Shown: positions 45,031-59,700 of the stretch, piece by piece
Layout of the letters: every line of letters begins with the position of its first letter
Position numbering within the stretch: position 1 is the stretch's first letter
Assembly (NCBI GenBank): GCA_964017235.1
Contig: OZ024938.1
Span: forward strand, 56,101,816-56,165,815
Source of the DNA: Sabellastarte sp. h YS-2021
Taxonomy: Eukaryota; Annelida; Polychaeta; Sabellida; Sabellidae
DNA: 64,000 nt
Direction of reading: 5' to 3'
Notes under the pieces: model-generated
Told to the model about the DNA's origin: nothing
Databases searched by the model: none
What the model saw: the letters and a program-made list of their open reading frames with translations, nothing else
Position numbers and translations under genes: made by a program

Positions 45031-46078
45031 TTACCATTCTTAGGTAATATTTGAAAATTCTTAACTTTAGAAACACCCTATTTATAGTGATTTTTGTATC
45101 AAGTTTGAAGGGTTTCTCATTATGGAAACCCCAGGAGATACTAATATAATGATTTAATTCTATAACTCTTACAAAAATCTCTTCATTGAAATCATGAAGA
45201 GTAGCCACACATTTCCCTTTGTTTGAGGTTAATTTAGTGTTTTATGGTACATAATTGCAACACACACCTGGTACAGATTTCAAATTTGTATGCCAGTATA
45301 TTAATTGCAAATATGCAGTTTGGCGAATGCATTATAATTCACACTAATTTAACATTCCATAAATATGACTTAAATACTGAAATACCAGACACTTTGTATT
45401 ACAAAATTCTAGGACAAAAGTCACAGTGTAAAACACCCCCAAACCCCCATTTACATTTACCTGTGTATGAATCCAGAAACTACACATTAATTATAACATT
45501 CTGCCAAAGTAACTATCCTATTAGAGGATCACAAATGTTTGAATGTTCAGTAAGGAATCTACCAATATGAGTTTTAATGAAAATGAATCAAAACCTAGTT
45601 TTTCTTTTTAAATATTTTGGTACCACTGTAGAGCAAATTTTTGTGTGACTTCTTTTTTTTCATAGCTTTGCTCATAAATGCACATGCTGTTTTTATTCAT
45701 TTTTGTGATTTTGTATTAAGTGTTGTGGAATAGGGTGAGTTAAAGTTAAATGTTTATATTATTATTTGTTCAAGACAGCATGTGATTTTTAAAAGTGAAT
45801 GATACTTTTGCTAATATCAGTATCAAATGTAAATATTTTAATAATTCAATGTAATATAAAGCACATGGCAATAGTTCTGCAATCTGCACATTAGCATGTT
45901 TGACTGAAATGATTTAATTCAAAATTACATCTGTAGAATACCTGTGGAATATTGGTATGCTTATTTTTTCATTAGTATAGAAATATTTTGACCCAGCTGA
46001 TAATCCAATCACAGTGGAGATCTCAGAAGCCCATTGTGATAGGGTCAGGTCAGTGACCGATCAATTTAGAGTGTACAG

Positions 46079-46086
46079 TATATAAG
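46079..46086 (+). promoter_or_regulatory. Possible TATA box of an unidentified transcript
   Basis: TATATAAG lies about 30 bases before 'tttatcactcc' (initiator-like, near 46106-46110). A GTATGT donor is at 46213. Together they look like a core promoter and first exon, but TATA-like strings are common in this AT-rich DNA. Confidence 0.35.
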
Positions 46087-46108
46087 AGATGGCATGGAGC
46101 TTTATCAC

Positions 46109-48570
46109 TCCGAAGTTTTGTGTCATCAGCTGCCAGTATTGGATAACTTCAATTTTTCGCAAGGGAGAGGATACACTGAAGATAGGATCACACTGAAAGC
46201 AATGAAAGAAGGGTATGTATACTTATGTGTCATTTCATCATGTGATACATAAGGTGTTTTAATTGTAAACTTAACAGACTGATCTTTTGTGGCAGTGTGT
46301 ATATGAGTTTGTGATGTTTTGTAATTATCATTAAGATGTTATATGATAAAATAACATGATTTAGTTTCATTTGAGTAATGCCAATATCTGGCATTAACTT
46401 TGTGGTGAAATCAGACTATAAAGTAAATATTTTGAAACAGCTATTTTCAGTTTTTTTATTAAGTACATTCATTCAAAAAATGAAGTATCTCGACTAATTG
46501 GCTATTTTGAATGTCTTTATTAAAAATTTAACCACATCAGTACAGAAACTGTTTCTGTTTCTAATTCATCATCCTTTTCTACAATATTAAGTGCTTTTAC
46601 ATAACAACATTGCAAGTTTGATTTAAGATGAATTTTGGAGATACTTAGGTTTCAGCACGGTCACACCACTGAAGCATCTTTTGCAGATATTTCTTTTTAC
46701 ACAATAACTTTAAAACTATTTTACATAGACTTTTCAAATTTGGTATGTGGGTATAAGTGGATAAGGCCTTGGAGCTTATTGTAACCACCGGATTGCATCC
46801 AGATACCATGGATCATGCAATGAGTATGCAGCCGCTTCTGCAATGTGTAGGGGTTTTCTTTTTAGCCCTCTAGAGGCCAGGGTATTAGAGGTAGACTTCT
46901 CAAATTTGTAGGATTTATTTGTAACCATAAAATTTTGCCTGAGAATATTTTTACCCTCAGTCTCAAAAAACAAGATGGCCAACACAGGTGTTTTTCAACT
47001 TTCAGCAAGATTTGCTACCCCTTTAGAGCAATAAATATTATTGGTAGAGAAGTCTAGTTCACAAGATATGTTCATCATTACAAAATATTTGTAATTTAGG
47101 AATATTTGTGGCCTCATTTTGAAAAAAATAAGATGACCACCACGTGTGTTTCTTTGTCAGTTATGAAAAGTGCCTATATATCCCTTATTATTGGTCTTAG
47201 AGGTTTGGAATGTGAAGCCAAACTATAGGAAATCATGGGCTGGGAATCTTCTGATGTGGTCAGATGTGACCGTGGGCCCCTGCTTCAAGGTCAAACTAGG
47301 ACAGCCAAACTTAAAAGTGTCAAGAAAACACTGGATCTTGTTATGTATAACAGAATTTCCAGATAATGACAAATATTTAGCTGGCTTATGTAAATACATG
47401 GAAGTGGCTCTAAAGGTAGACAGTAAAAATTACATCAACATAACCTCGTCACTGGTGGCACGTTTTTTTACTTTATTCAGGGTGTTCCAACTGTGAATCC
47501 TCAAAATCTGGATACTTATAGCCTCCTTCCAACAGGCACAAAGTAACTGAATGGAAGCAAATTTATCAGGAGTCCAAGGCAGAGTGAACACCTATCCTTA
47601 ACACTGGGCAAAGTAATATATTAGCTATTTACACAATGTATGCAACCTCTCATATCTAAACTAGACTAGTTTACCTTCTCAGTGTCTAATGACAGGAACC
47701 TGATGTTTGGATAACTGAAGGGCAATAATATAAAATAATAAGGCAATTTACTACAAACAGATAAAATTAAAAGTTTTATGAGTGCATAAAATTTAATTAA
47801 ATTCAGATAACACAGGTTTGATAATCATAGAGATTCTACTGTACTTTCAGCCGGATAAAAGATCACCCTTTTTTATGTTCAGTTCCAACTGTGTGACCTT
47901 TTTTAACCCAATCAAGGGGGCCACGGTGGCAGAGTGGTAACACTCTCGTCTCCCACCTCTGAGGCCGGGGTTCCATCCCTGTCACGGCCTCAAGTGGGAA
48001 AGCGGGTAGTTGCTTGCCGTTGGTCGGCAGTTTACAGTACAGAACCCTAATGAACTTTATGTACTGGTTTCCTCTGCCCTTCCAACTACCCATCATGATA
48101 TGACCTGTACAGTGTTGAAAGCGACGTAAAACTCCAAATAAATAAATTTAACCCAATCAAATAACTTAACTGTATGACACATATCATTAACATGTCAACC
48201 TTTTGGTGAATGCACACAATAGGGATTCAAGAATATTTGTGAGAAAATCTGAGACAATCTGTCCATAAATATTGTCACTGATTATTCTTTGTCTTAGTGG
48301 TATTTGTAAATTTAAAGTTGTTACCAAAGAATCATTTATCTGATAGGCCAAACTCACTCTAATTCTCTTATTCCTTTTAGTATTTTGGTGTTGTATATGG
48401 TTTTGTAACATTAACGTAAAAAAATCTAAATGTTCAGTCACTCAGTAACAAAAGTTTATCAAACTAATAATACTAATTATACTAATAATCAACAAAGTTC
48501 ATTATAATTTTCAGGTTCGTCCTGTACTTAACAACAGGATGTGAAGATTATGCTGACGATGTTGAAATGT
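46109..48570 (+). CDS. Tentative two-exon start of an unknown gene
   Basis: A leader exon from about 46109 would end MKEG at 46212|GTATGT. An exon at 48515-48570 (acceptor TTTTCAG, donor GTAAGC) continues in phase to give MKEGFVLYLTTGCEDYADD and then VEMC. No homology was recognised and no third exon was found before the satellite array. It could equally be chance splice signals. Confidence 0.22.
47915..48155 (+). mobile_element. tRNA-derived SINE, copy 3
   Basis: It has box A 'tggcagagtgg', a mutated box B 'ggttccatccc', the full body and the tail 'gaaagcgacgtaaaactcca' plus AAATAAATAAAT. Confidence 0.72.
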
Positions 48571-51107
48571 GTAAGCAACTAGACTTGTTTGATAGGACAG
48601 TTTTGACAGTATGAAAAATAGCAAGCTTGAGCACCGTGAACAAGCCAAGAAATCAGAATGGATCTGATATAATGTCAGGTCAAAAGCAGTTGCCAACCAG
48701 AGCTGAAGTTAGAGCTGTTTTAAAATGGCCAAAGGTTTTGAAAGAGGTAGTCACTTATTATTGAATTATGATGTAAAGAGTTTGAATTTATCGTGTGTTC
48801 CAAATTATAACAAACTAAAGTAGAGTGTAAGTGTTTCCCTGCAAAATTTTATTGGGAAGGTTTGGGCTTAAGGAGCTGACAGCCTCACGAAATAAACTGG
48901 TTGTTTGTACAAAGTACATAGTTACACTGAAAAAGTTAGAGTGTCTGGCAATCAAAAGAAAAGTCTTTTTTTTTCAGAAAATTAGTGATTGTGACCTCTT
49001 TTAGCTAAAGAAAGATGTATTTATAATTTAGGTTTTTGTGTAAGACAGATAATGTACAACTTAACTTATTTCCGGTAAGTAAATGTTGTAATTATGGACA
49101 AAAATAAACCAAGAGTTAAAATTTATGCTTAAGTAAGCTGTTATCCATATATCAGGCAGATGAGATTCTCTCAACCAAAATGAAAAACAAGAATCGAATG
49201 CATCAGGAAGAACAGCATAAAGACAATGTGTATGCAATAAGGTATGCCTCTCTCTATGTTTACAGAACGATTTATGGAACAGTTTAAAGACCAAACCTTC
49301 CTTCTAACAATCTCAAACTGTGAAAATTATGGAAATTTTGGAATTAGTTGATCATAAAATTAGTTTGATCATAAACTAGTAGTTTCATTAAAGAATTAGT
49401 TTGATCATAAAATATCAATAACACCTTTTGCTGATTTATGACTGTCTAATATATTAGCTTGGTCACTTAAGGGCTTATTTGGGTATTTTCTGTTGCTCTA
49501 TAATTGTTATTATTAATCAACAGGCCTTGATGGGTTGTGGGTAAATAGAATATTTATACAATATACCTGTGTTTAGGATGTCATTTTTATGCACTTATAG
49601 TATCTAACAGCAGCATCATAACACTTGGTCATAAAAAGCCACAACTAGTAGGTAGCTTTAGCCTACTTATGGCAGCTTGAGTTTCCTTCCTGGAAAGATT
49701 TAATATTAATGATTGGACATTCACAGTCTGATGTTAGGCAGAATACCAGCAAACTCTCAGCCCTGGATACTTACACGTTCCGAGTTGTTTACTTGTAATT
49801 AATAGACAGATCTATAACCATGACACAATCAATATTCTGTGACTGTGGCATGAATGTCTGAGGTCACAATACATAAATCTGACCTTTACACTTTAATGGT
49901 GTACTGCTACTACAATAAGTGAATTTCCATTCTTTTGGATTCAAAACTCGCAAAGTATCCACTAATTCAATGATTTCCATAATTTTGACAGTTTGAGATT
50001 GTTAGAAGACTTGCTGGTTTGGTCTTTTAACTGTTCCATAAATACCAGAACAGTTTATATTCATCACTGAGTATTGATAGTTTAAGGTCAGGCAGAATAC
50101 AAGCAAACTCTCTCTTGGGGCTCTTAAAAGGTCATATTTGGTCTCATTTTGTCCTCTAACAGCCCCAGTACTGGAGACTTGCATCTTCAGACTTGTTTAC
50201 TTGTAATTTATAGTCAGATCTATAACCATAACACAAGTAATATTCTGTAAGTGTAGCATGAATGTTTGAGGTAACAATAAATAAATTTGACTTTTACACC
50301 TTAACATTGTACTGTTACACAATAAGTGAATTTCAGTTCTCTTTTTGTATTCAAAACTTGCAAAGTATCAACCAATTCAATGACTTCTATAATTTTGACA
50401 GTTTGAGATTGTTAGGAGTGCTGGTTCAGTCTTTTATCTATTCCATAAATACAAGAACAGTTAATATTCATCAATGGGAATTGATAGTCTGAGGTTAGGC
50501 AGAATACAAGCAAACGCTCTCTTGGGGCACTTAAAGGGTCATATTTTGGTTTCATATTTGACCCCTAACATCCCCAGTATATGATTTGATCATAAAATAT
50601 CAATGACCACTTTTATTTATTTATGACCATCTCATATGTCAGCTTGGTTACCTTAGGGCTTTTTTTGCTATTTTCTGTTGCTTTATAATTGTTATTATTA
50701 ATAAACAGGACTTGATTGGATGTGGGTAAATAGCATATCTGCACAATGTACCTTGACTTAGGAGGTCATTTTTATGCACTAATAACATCTAACACCTGAA
50801 TCATAACACTTGGTCATGAAAATTCACAACTTCTAAATAGCATTAGTCTACTTGTGACAGGTTGAGTTTCCTAGCTGAGGAAAATTAATATTAATCATTG
50901 GGCTAAACAATCTGATTTATTTAGAATACCAGCAAACTGTCTCTCCGGGCTCTTAAAAGGTCATATTTGGTCTCAGTTTGTTCTCTAACAGCCCCAGTAC
51001 TGGACACTTATATCTTCAAAGTTGTTAAAGATAACACAAGTAATAATCTCTAACTGTAGCATGAATGTCTGAGGTCACAATAAATAAATCTGACCTTTAC
51101 GCTTTAA

Positions 51108-51587
51108 CCCTTTCGCTATTGAAGGAACATTATTCCACAGGAATGTAGCTATATGACGTCATATCAAGTCTGAAATGCCAGTAAAGTAAAATATTAACTC
51201 ACTACCTTATACACTTCATTTGCTGTATTTTTTGGGTATATATCATTAGTAATTGATGCAAGTCGAATGGGAAAATTCGTGGGAATTCCCCAAATTAAAT
51301 ATAACCACGAGTAAACAATATGCAGCTATATGCGATAAATACGGCAATATATAAAGAAACCAGTTAAAACAGGTAAAATGGTGAATTAAAAAAAAATATA
51401 GCATAACTTATGTATATTTTACTTAAGTAATCGTTTGAATACTGATGGACCAAAGAAAACATATTGTGGTATACTGAAGGCAAAGAAGAAATTAATATTG
51501 TTGCTGTTGACCCTATGTCAACAGACATGGTACCTTGTAATACACATTAGTGTCGACTGCTAGACGTCATAGATGGTAGCCAAAGGG
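51108..51587. mobile_element. 480-bp TTAA-flanked MITE (piggyBac-like) inside the satellite
   Basis: It is bounded by TTAA at 51104-51107 and 51588-51591. Inverted ends are CCCTTTCGCTA on the left and, reversed, CCCTTTGGCTA on the right, and 'gacgtcat' appears near both ends. Other satellite units read 'acactttaatggtgtactg' across this point with a single TTAA, the expected empty site. It has no coding capacity and would depend on a transposase supplied elsewhere. Confidence 0.88.
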
Positions 51588-54500
51588 TTAATGGTGTACT
51601 GCTACTACAATAAGTGGATTTCCATTCTTTTGGATTCAAAACTTGCAAAGTAAGAAATAATTTAATAACTTCCATAATTTTGACAGTTTGAAATTGTTAG
51701 AAGGTGTGCTGGTTTGGTCTTTTAACTGTTTCATAAATACCAGAACAGTTTATATTCATCACTGGGTATTGATAGTGTAAGATCAGGCAGAATACAAGCA
51801 AACTCTCTCTTGGGGCTCTTAAATTGTCCTGTTTGGTCTCAGTTTGTCCTCTAACAGCCCCAGTACTGGACACTTGCATCTTCAGACTTGTTTACTTGTA
51901 ATTTATAGTCAGATCTATAACCATAGCACAAGTAATATTCTGTAAGTGTAGCATGAATGTTTGAGGTAACAATAAATAAATATGACTTTTACACCTTAAC
52001 ATTGTACTGTTACTACAATAAGAGAATTTCCCTTCTTTTTTGTATTCAAAACTTGCAAAGTATCAACTAATTCAATGACTTCTATAATTGTGACAGTTTG
52101 AGATTGTTAGGAGTGCTGGTTCAGTCTTTTATCTATTCCATAAATACAAGAACAGTTAATATTCATCACTGGATATTGATAGTCTGAGGTTAGGCAGAAT
52201 ACAAGCAAACTCTCTGTTGGGGCTCTTAAAGGGTCATATTTTGGTCTCATATTTGACCGCTAAGATCCCCAGTATATGATTTAATCAAAAAATATCAATG
52301 ACCACTTTTATTTATTGATGACCATATCATATGTCATCTTGGTTGCCTCAGGGCTTTTTTGCTATTTTCTGTTGCTTTATAATTGTTATTAGTAATAATC
52401 AGACTTTGATTGGTTGTGGGTAAATAGCACACCTGCACAATGTACCTTCACTTAGGAGGTCATTTGTATGCACTAATAACATCTAACACCTGAATCATAA
52501 CACTTGGTCATGAAAATTCACAACTTCTAAATAGCATTAGCCTACTTGTGACAGCTTGAGTTTCCTAGCTGAGGAAAATTAATATTAATCATTGGGCTAG
52601 ACAGTCTGATTTAGGCAGAATACCAGCAAACTCTCTCACGGGGCTCTTAAAAGGTCATATTTGGTCTCAGTTTGTTCTCTAACAGCCCCAGTCCTGGACA
52701 CTTACAGCTTCAAAGTTCTTAACGATAACACAAGTAATAATCTATAACTGTAGCATGAATGTCTGAGGTCACAATAAATAAATCTGACCTTTACACTTTA
52801 ATGGTGTACTGCTACTACAATAACTGAATTTACATTCTTTTCGATTCAAAACTCGCAAAGTATCAACTAATTTAATAACTTCCATAATTTTGACAGTTCG
52901 AAATTGTTAGAAGGCGTGCTGGTTTGGTCTTTTAACTGTTTCATAAATACCAGAACAGTTTATATTCATCACTGGGTATTGATAGTCTAAGATCAGGCAG
53001 AATACAAGCAAACTCTCTCTTGGGGCTCTTAAAGCGTCATATTTTGGTCTCATATTTGACCCCTAACATCCCCAGTACTGGACACTTGCATCTTCAGACT
53101 TGTTTACTTGTAATTTATAGTCAGATCTATAACCATAGCACAAGTAATATTCTGTAAGTGTAGCATGAATGTTTGAGGTAACAATAAATAAATATGACTT
53201 TTACACCTTAACATTGTACTGTTACTACAATAAGTGAATTTCCCTTCTTTTTTGTATTCAAAACTTGCAAAGTATCAACTAATTCAATATGTTCTATAAT
53301 TTTGACAGTATGAGATTGTTAGGATTGCTGGTTCAGTCTTTTATCTATTCCATAAATACAAGAACAGTTAATATTCATCACTGGATATTGATAGTCTGAG
53401 GTTAGGCAGAATACAAGCAAACTCTCTCTTGGGGCTCTTAAAGGGTCACATTTTGGTCTCATATTTGACCCCTAACATCCCCAGTTTATGATTTGATCAT
53501 AAAATATCAATGACCACTTTTATTTATTCATGGCCATCTCATATGTCAGCTTGGTTGTCTCAGGGCTTTTTTGCTATTTTCTGTTGCTTTATAACTGTTA
53601 TTATTAATATACAGACCTCGATTGGTTGTGGGTAAATAGCATACCTGCACAATGTACCTTCCCTTAGGAGGTCATTTTTATGCACTAATAACATCTAACA
53701 GCCCAATCATAACACTTGGTCATGAAAATTCACAACTTCTAAATAGCATTAGCCTACTTGTGACAGCTTGAGTTTCCTAGCTGAGGAAAATTAATATTAA
53801 TCATTGGGTTAGACAGTCTGATTTAGGCAGAATACCAGCAAACTCTCTCCCGGGGCTCTTAAACGGTCATATTTGGTCTCAGTTTGTTCTCTAACAGCCC
53901 CAGTACTGGACACTTACAGCTTCAAAGTTGTTAACGATAACAGAAGTAATAATCTTTAACTGTAGCATGAATGTCTGAGGTCACAATAAATGAATCTGAC
54001 CTTTACACTTTAATGGTGTACTGCTACTACAATAACTGAATTTCCATTCTTTTGGATTAAAAAACTCGCAAAGTATCAAGTAATTTAATAACTTCCATAA
54101 TTTTAACAGTTTTAAATTGTTAGAAGGCGTGCTGGTTTGGTGTTTTAACTGTTTCATAAATACCAGAACAGTTTATATTCATCACTGGGTATTGATAGTG
54201 TAAGATCAGGCAGAATACAAGCAAACGTTCTCTTGGGGCTCTTAAAATGTCATGTTTGGTCTCACTTTGTCCTCTAACAGCCCCAGTACTGGACACTTGC
54301 ATCTTCAGACTTGTTTACTTGTAATTTATAGTCAGATCTATAACCATAGCACAAGTAATATTCTGTAAGTGTAGCATGAATGTTTGAGGTAACAATAAAT
54401 AAATCTGACTTTTACACCTTAACACTGTACTCTTACTACAATAAGTGAGTTTCCCTTCTTTTTTGTATTCAAAACTTGCAAAGTATCAACTAATTCAATA

Positions 54501-56709
54501 CCTTCTATAATTTTGACAGTTTGAAATTGTTAGGAGTGCAGGTTCAGTCTTTTATCTATTCCATAAATACAAGAACAGTTAATATTCATCACTGGATATT
54601 GATAGTCTGAGGTTAGGCAGAATACAAGCAAACTCTCTCTTGGGGCTCTTAAAGGGTCATATTTTGGAGTTATAATTGACCCCTAAGATCCCCAGTATAT
54701 GATTTGATCATAAAATATCAATGACCACTTTTATTTATTTATGACCATATCATATGTCAGCTTGGTTGCCTCAGGGCTTTTTTGCTATTTTCTGTTGCTT
54801 TATAATTGTTATTATTAAAAAACAGCCCTTGATTGGTAGTGGGTACATAGCATATCTGCACAATGTACCTTCACTTAGGAGGTCATTTTTATGTACTAAT
54901 AACATCTAACACCTGAATCATAACACTTGGTCATGAAAATTCACAACTTCTAAATAGCATTAGCCTACTTGTGACAGCTTGAGTTTCCTAGCTGAGGAAA
55001 ATTAATATTAATCATTGGGCTAGACAGTCTGATTTAGGCAGAATACCAGCAAACTCTCTCCCGGGGCTCTTAAACGGTCATATTTGGTCTCAGTTTGTTC
55101 TCTAACAGCCCCAGTACTGGACACTTACAGCTTCAAAGTTGTTAACAATAACAGAAGTAATAATCTCTAACTGTAGCATGAATGTCTGAGGTCACAATAA
55201 ATATATCTGACCTTTACACTTTAATGGTGTACTGCTACTACAATAACTGAATTTACATTCTTTTCGATTCAAAACTCGCAAAGTATCAACTAATTTAATA
55301 ACTTCCATAATTTTGACAGTTTGAAATTGTTAGAAGGCGTGCTGGTTTGGTCTTTTAACTGTTTCATAAATACCAGAACAGTTTATATTCATCACTGGGT
55401 ATTGATAGTCTAAGATCAGGCAGAATACAAGCAAACTCTCTCTTGGGGCTCTTAAAGCGTCATATTTTGGTCTGATATTTGACCCCTAACATCCCCAGTA
55501 CATGATTTGATCATAAAATATCAATGACCACTTTTATTTATTTATGACCATCTTCTATGTCAGCTTGGTTGCCTCAGTGCTTTTTTGCTATTTTCTGTTG
55601 TTTTATAATTGTTATTATTAAAAAATAGACCTTGATTGGTTGTGGGTAAATAGCATATGTGCACAATGTACCTTCACTTAGGAGTTCATTTTTATGCACT
55701 AATAACATCTAACACCTGAATCATAACACTTGGTCATGAAAATTCACAACTTCTAAATAGCATTAGCCTACTTGTGACAGCTTGAGTTTCCTAGCTGAGG
55801 AAAATTAATATTAATCATTGGGCTAGACAGTCTGATTTATGCAGAATACCAGCAAACTCTCTCCCGGGGCTCTTAAATGGTCATATTTGGTCTCAGTTTG
55901 TTCTCTAACAGCCCCAGTACTGGACACTTACAGCTTCAAAGTTGTTAACAATAACACAAGTAATAATCTTTAACTGTAGCATGAATGTCTGAGGTCACAA
56001 AAAATAAATCTGACCTTTACACTTTAATGGTGTACTGCTACTACAATAACTGAATTTACATTCTTTTCGATTCAAAACTCGCAAAGTATCAACTAATTTA
56101 ATAACTTCCATAATTTTGGCAGATTGAAATTGTTAGAAGGTGTGCTGGTTTGGTCTTTTAACTGTTTCATAAATACCAGAACAGTTTATATTCATCACTG
56201 GGTATTGATAGCCTAAGATCAGGCAGAATACAAGCAAACTCTCTCTTGGGGCTCTTAAAATGTCATGTTTGGTCTCAGTTTGTCCACTAACAGCCCCAGT
56301 ACTGGACACTTGCACCTTCAGACTTGTTTACTTGCAATTTATAGTCAGATCTACAACCATAGCACAAGTAATATTCTGTAAGTGTAGCATGCATGTTTGA
56401 GGTAACAATAAATAAATCTGACTTTTACACCTTAACATTGTACTCTTACTACAATAAGTGAATTTCCCTTCTTTTTTGTATTCAAAACTTGCAAAGTATC
56501 AACTAGTTCAATAACTTCTATAATTTTGACAGTTTGAGATTATTAGGAGTGCTGGTTCAGTTTTTTATCTGTTTTATAAATACAGGAATAGTTAATATTC
56601 ATCACAGGATATTGATAGTCTGAGGTTAGGCAGAATACAAGCACACTCTCTGTTAGCGCTCTTAAAGGGTCATATTTTGGTCTCATATTTGACCCCTAAC
56701 ATCCCCAGT

Positions 56710-59700
56710 ATATGATTTGATCATAAAATATCAATGACCATTTTTATTTATTTATGACCATCTCATATGTCAGCTTGGTTGCCTCAGGCCTTTTTTGCTA
56801 TTTTCTGTTGCTTTATAATTGTTATTATTAATAAACAAGCCTTGATTAGTTCTGGGTTAATAGTATATCTGCACAATATACCTTCACTTAGGAGGTCATT
56901 TTTATGCACTAATAACATCTAACAGCTGAATCATAACATTTGGTCATGAAAATTCACAACTTCTAAATAGCATTAGCCTACTTGTGACAGCTTGAGTTTC
57001 CTAGCTGAGGAAAATTAATATTAATCATTGGGCTAGACAGTCTGATTTATGCAGAATACCAGCAAACTCTCTCATGGGGCTCTTAAAAGGTCATATTTGG
57101 TCTCAGTTTGTTCTCTAACAGCCCCAGTACTGGACACTTACAGTTTCGAAGTTCTTAATGATAACACAAGTAATAATCTCTAACTGTAGCATGAATGTCT
57201 GAGGTCCCAATAAATAAATCTGACCTTTACACTTTAATGGTGTACTGCTACTACAATAACTGAATTTACATTCTTTTGGATTCAAAACTTGCAAAGTATC
57301 AAGTAATTTAATAACTTCCATAATTTTGACAGTTTGAAATTGTTAGAAGGCATGCTGGTTTGGTCTTTTAACTATTTTATAAATACCAGAACAGTTTATA
57401 TTCATCACTGGGTATTGATAGTCTAAGATCAGGCAGAATACAAGCAAACTCTCTCTTGGGGCTCTTAAAGGGTCATATTTTGGTCTCATATTCGACCGCT
57501 AAGATCCCCAGTATATGATTTGATCATAAAATATCAATGACCACTTTTATTTATTTATGATCATCTCCTAAGGCAGCTTGGTTGCCTCAGGGCTTTTTTG
57601 CTATTTTCTGTTGCTTTATAATTGTTATTATTAAAAAACAGACCTCGATTGGTTGTGGGTAAATAGCATATCTGCACAATGTAGCTTCACTTAGGAGGTC
57701 ATTTTTTTGCACTAATAACATCTAACACCTGAACCATAACACTTGGTCATGAAAATTCACAACTTCTAAATAGCATTAGCCTACTTGTGACAGCTTGAGT
57801 TTCCTAGCTGAGGAAAATTAACATTAATCATTGGGCTAGACAGTCTGATTTAGGTAGAATACCAGCAAACTCTCTCCCGGGGCTCTTAAACGGTCATATT
57901 TGGTCTCAGTTTGTTCTCTAACAGCCCCAGTACTGGACACTTACAGCTTCAAAGTTGTTAACAATAACAGAAGTAATAATCTTTAACTGTAGCATGAATG
58001 TCTGAGGTCACAATAAATAAATCTGACCTTTACACTTTAATGGTGTACTGCTACTACAATAACTGAATTTACATTCTTTTCGATTCAAAACTCGCAAAGT
58101 ATCAACTAATTTAATAACTTCCATAATTTTGACAGTTTGAAATTGTTAGAAGGTGTGCTGGTTTGGTCTTTTAACTGTTTCATAAATACCAGAACAGTTT
58201 ATATTCATCACTGGGTATTGATAGCCTAAGATCAGGCAGAATACAAGCAAACTCATGTCATGTTTGGTCTCAGTTTGTCCACTAACAGCCCCAGTACTGG
58301 ACACTTGCATCTTCAGACTTGTTTACTTGCAATTTATAGTCAGATCTACAACCATAGCACAAGTAATATTCTGTAAGTGTAGCATGCATGTTTGAGGTAA
58401 CAATAAATAAATCTGACTTTTACACCTTAACATTGTACTCTTACTACAATAAGTGAATTTCCTTCCTTTTTTGTATTCAAAACTTGCAAAGTATCAACTA
58501 ATTCAATAACTTCTATAATTTTGACAGTTTGAGATTATTAGGAGTGCTGGTTCAGTGTTTTATCTATTTCATAAATACAGGAATAGTTAATAATCATCAC
58601 AGGATATTGATAGTCTGAGGTTAGGCAGAATACAAGCACACTCTCTGTTCGGGCTCTTAAAGGGTCATATTTTGGTCTCATATTTGACCCCTAACATCCC
58701 CAGTATATGATTTGATCATAAAATATCAATGACCATTTTTATTTATTTATGACCATCTCATATGTCAGCTTGGTTGCCTCAGGCCTTTTTTGCTATTTTC
58801 TGTTGCTTTATAATTGTTATTATTAATAAACAAGCCTTGATTGGTTGTGGGTCAATAGTATATCTGCACAATGTACCTTCACTTAGGAGGTCATTTTTAT
58901 GCACTAATAACATCTAACAGCTGAATCATAACATTTGGTCATGAAAATTCACAACTTCTAAATAGCATTAGCCTACTTGTGACAGCTTGAGTTTCCTAGC
59001 TGAGGCAAATTAATATTAATCATTGGGCTAGACAGTCTGATTTAGGCAGAATACCAGCAAACTCTCTCACGGGGCTCTAAAAAGGTCATATTTGGTCTCA
59101 GTTTGTTCTCTAACAGCCCCAGTACTGGACACTTACAGTTTCGAAGTTCTTAACGATAACACAAGTAATAATCTCTAACTGTAGCATGAATGTCTGAGGT
59201 CCCAATAAATAAATCTGACCTTTACACTTTAATGGTGTACTGCTACTACAATAACTGAATTTACATTCTTTTGGATTCAAAACTCGCAAAGTATCAAGTA
59301 ATTTAATAACTTCCATAATTTTGACAGTTTGAAATTGTTAGAAGGCATGCTGGTTTGGTCTTTTAACTATTTTATAAATACCAGAACAGTTTATATTCAT
59401 CACTGGGTATTGATAGTCTAAGATCAGGCAGAATACAAGCAAACTCTCTCTTGGGGCTCTTAAAGGGTCATATTTTGGTCTCATATTCGACCGCTAAGAT
59501 CCCCAGTATATGATTTGATCATAAAATATCAATGACCACTTTTATTTATTTATGATCATCTCATATGTCAGCTTGGTTGCCTCAGGGCTTTTTTGCTATT
59601 TTCTGTTGCTTTATAATTGTTATTATTAAAAAACAGACCTCGATTGGTTGTGGGTAAATAGCATATCTGCACAATGTAGCTTCACTTAGGAGGTCATTTT

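Larger units (their letters stand above)
43056..49299. other. Region after PAN gene 2 up to the satellite
   Basis: It probably begins with the 3' UTR of PAN gene 2 (AATAAA at 43593 and 43917). Then come the tandem repeat at 44600, the tentative promoter/exon pair at 46079-48570 and the SINE at 47915. Open frames at 45244-45570 and 47170-47496 show no recognisable protein features. Confidence 0.45.

Noticed and set aside
45244-45570. 108-codon open frame
   Set aside because: No motif, no splice context and AT-rich composition. Chance is the simplest explanation.
47170-47496. 108-codon open frame
   Set aside because: No recognisable domain and no supporting splice or promoter signals.
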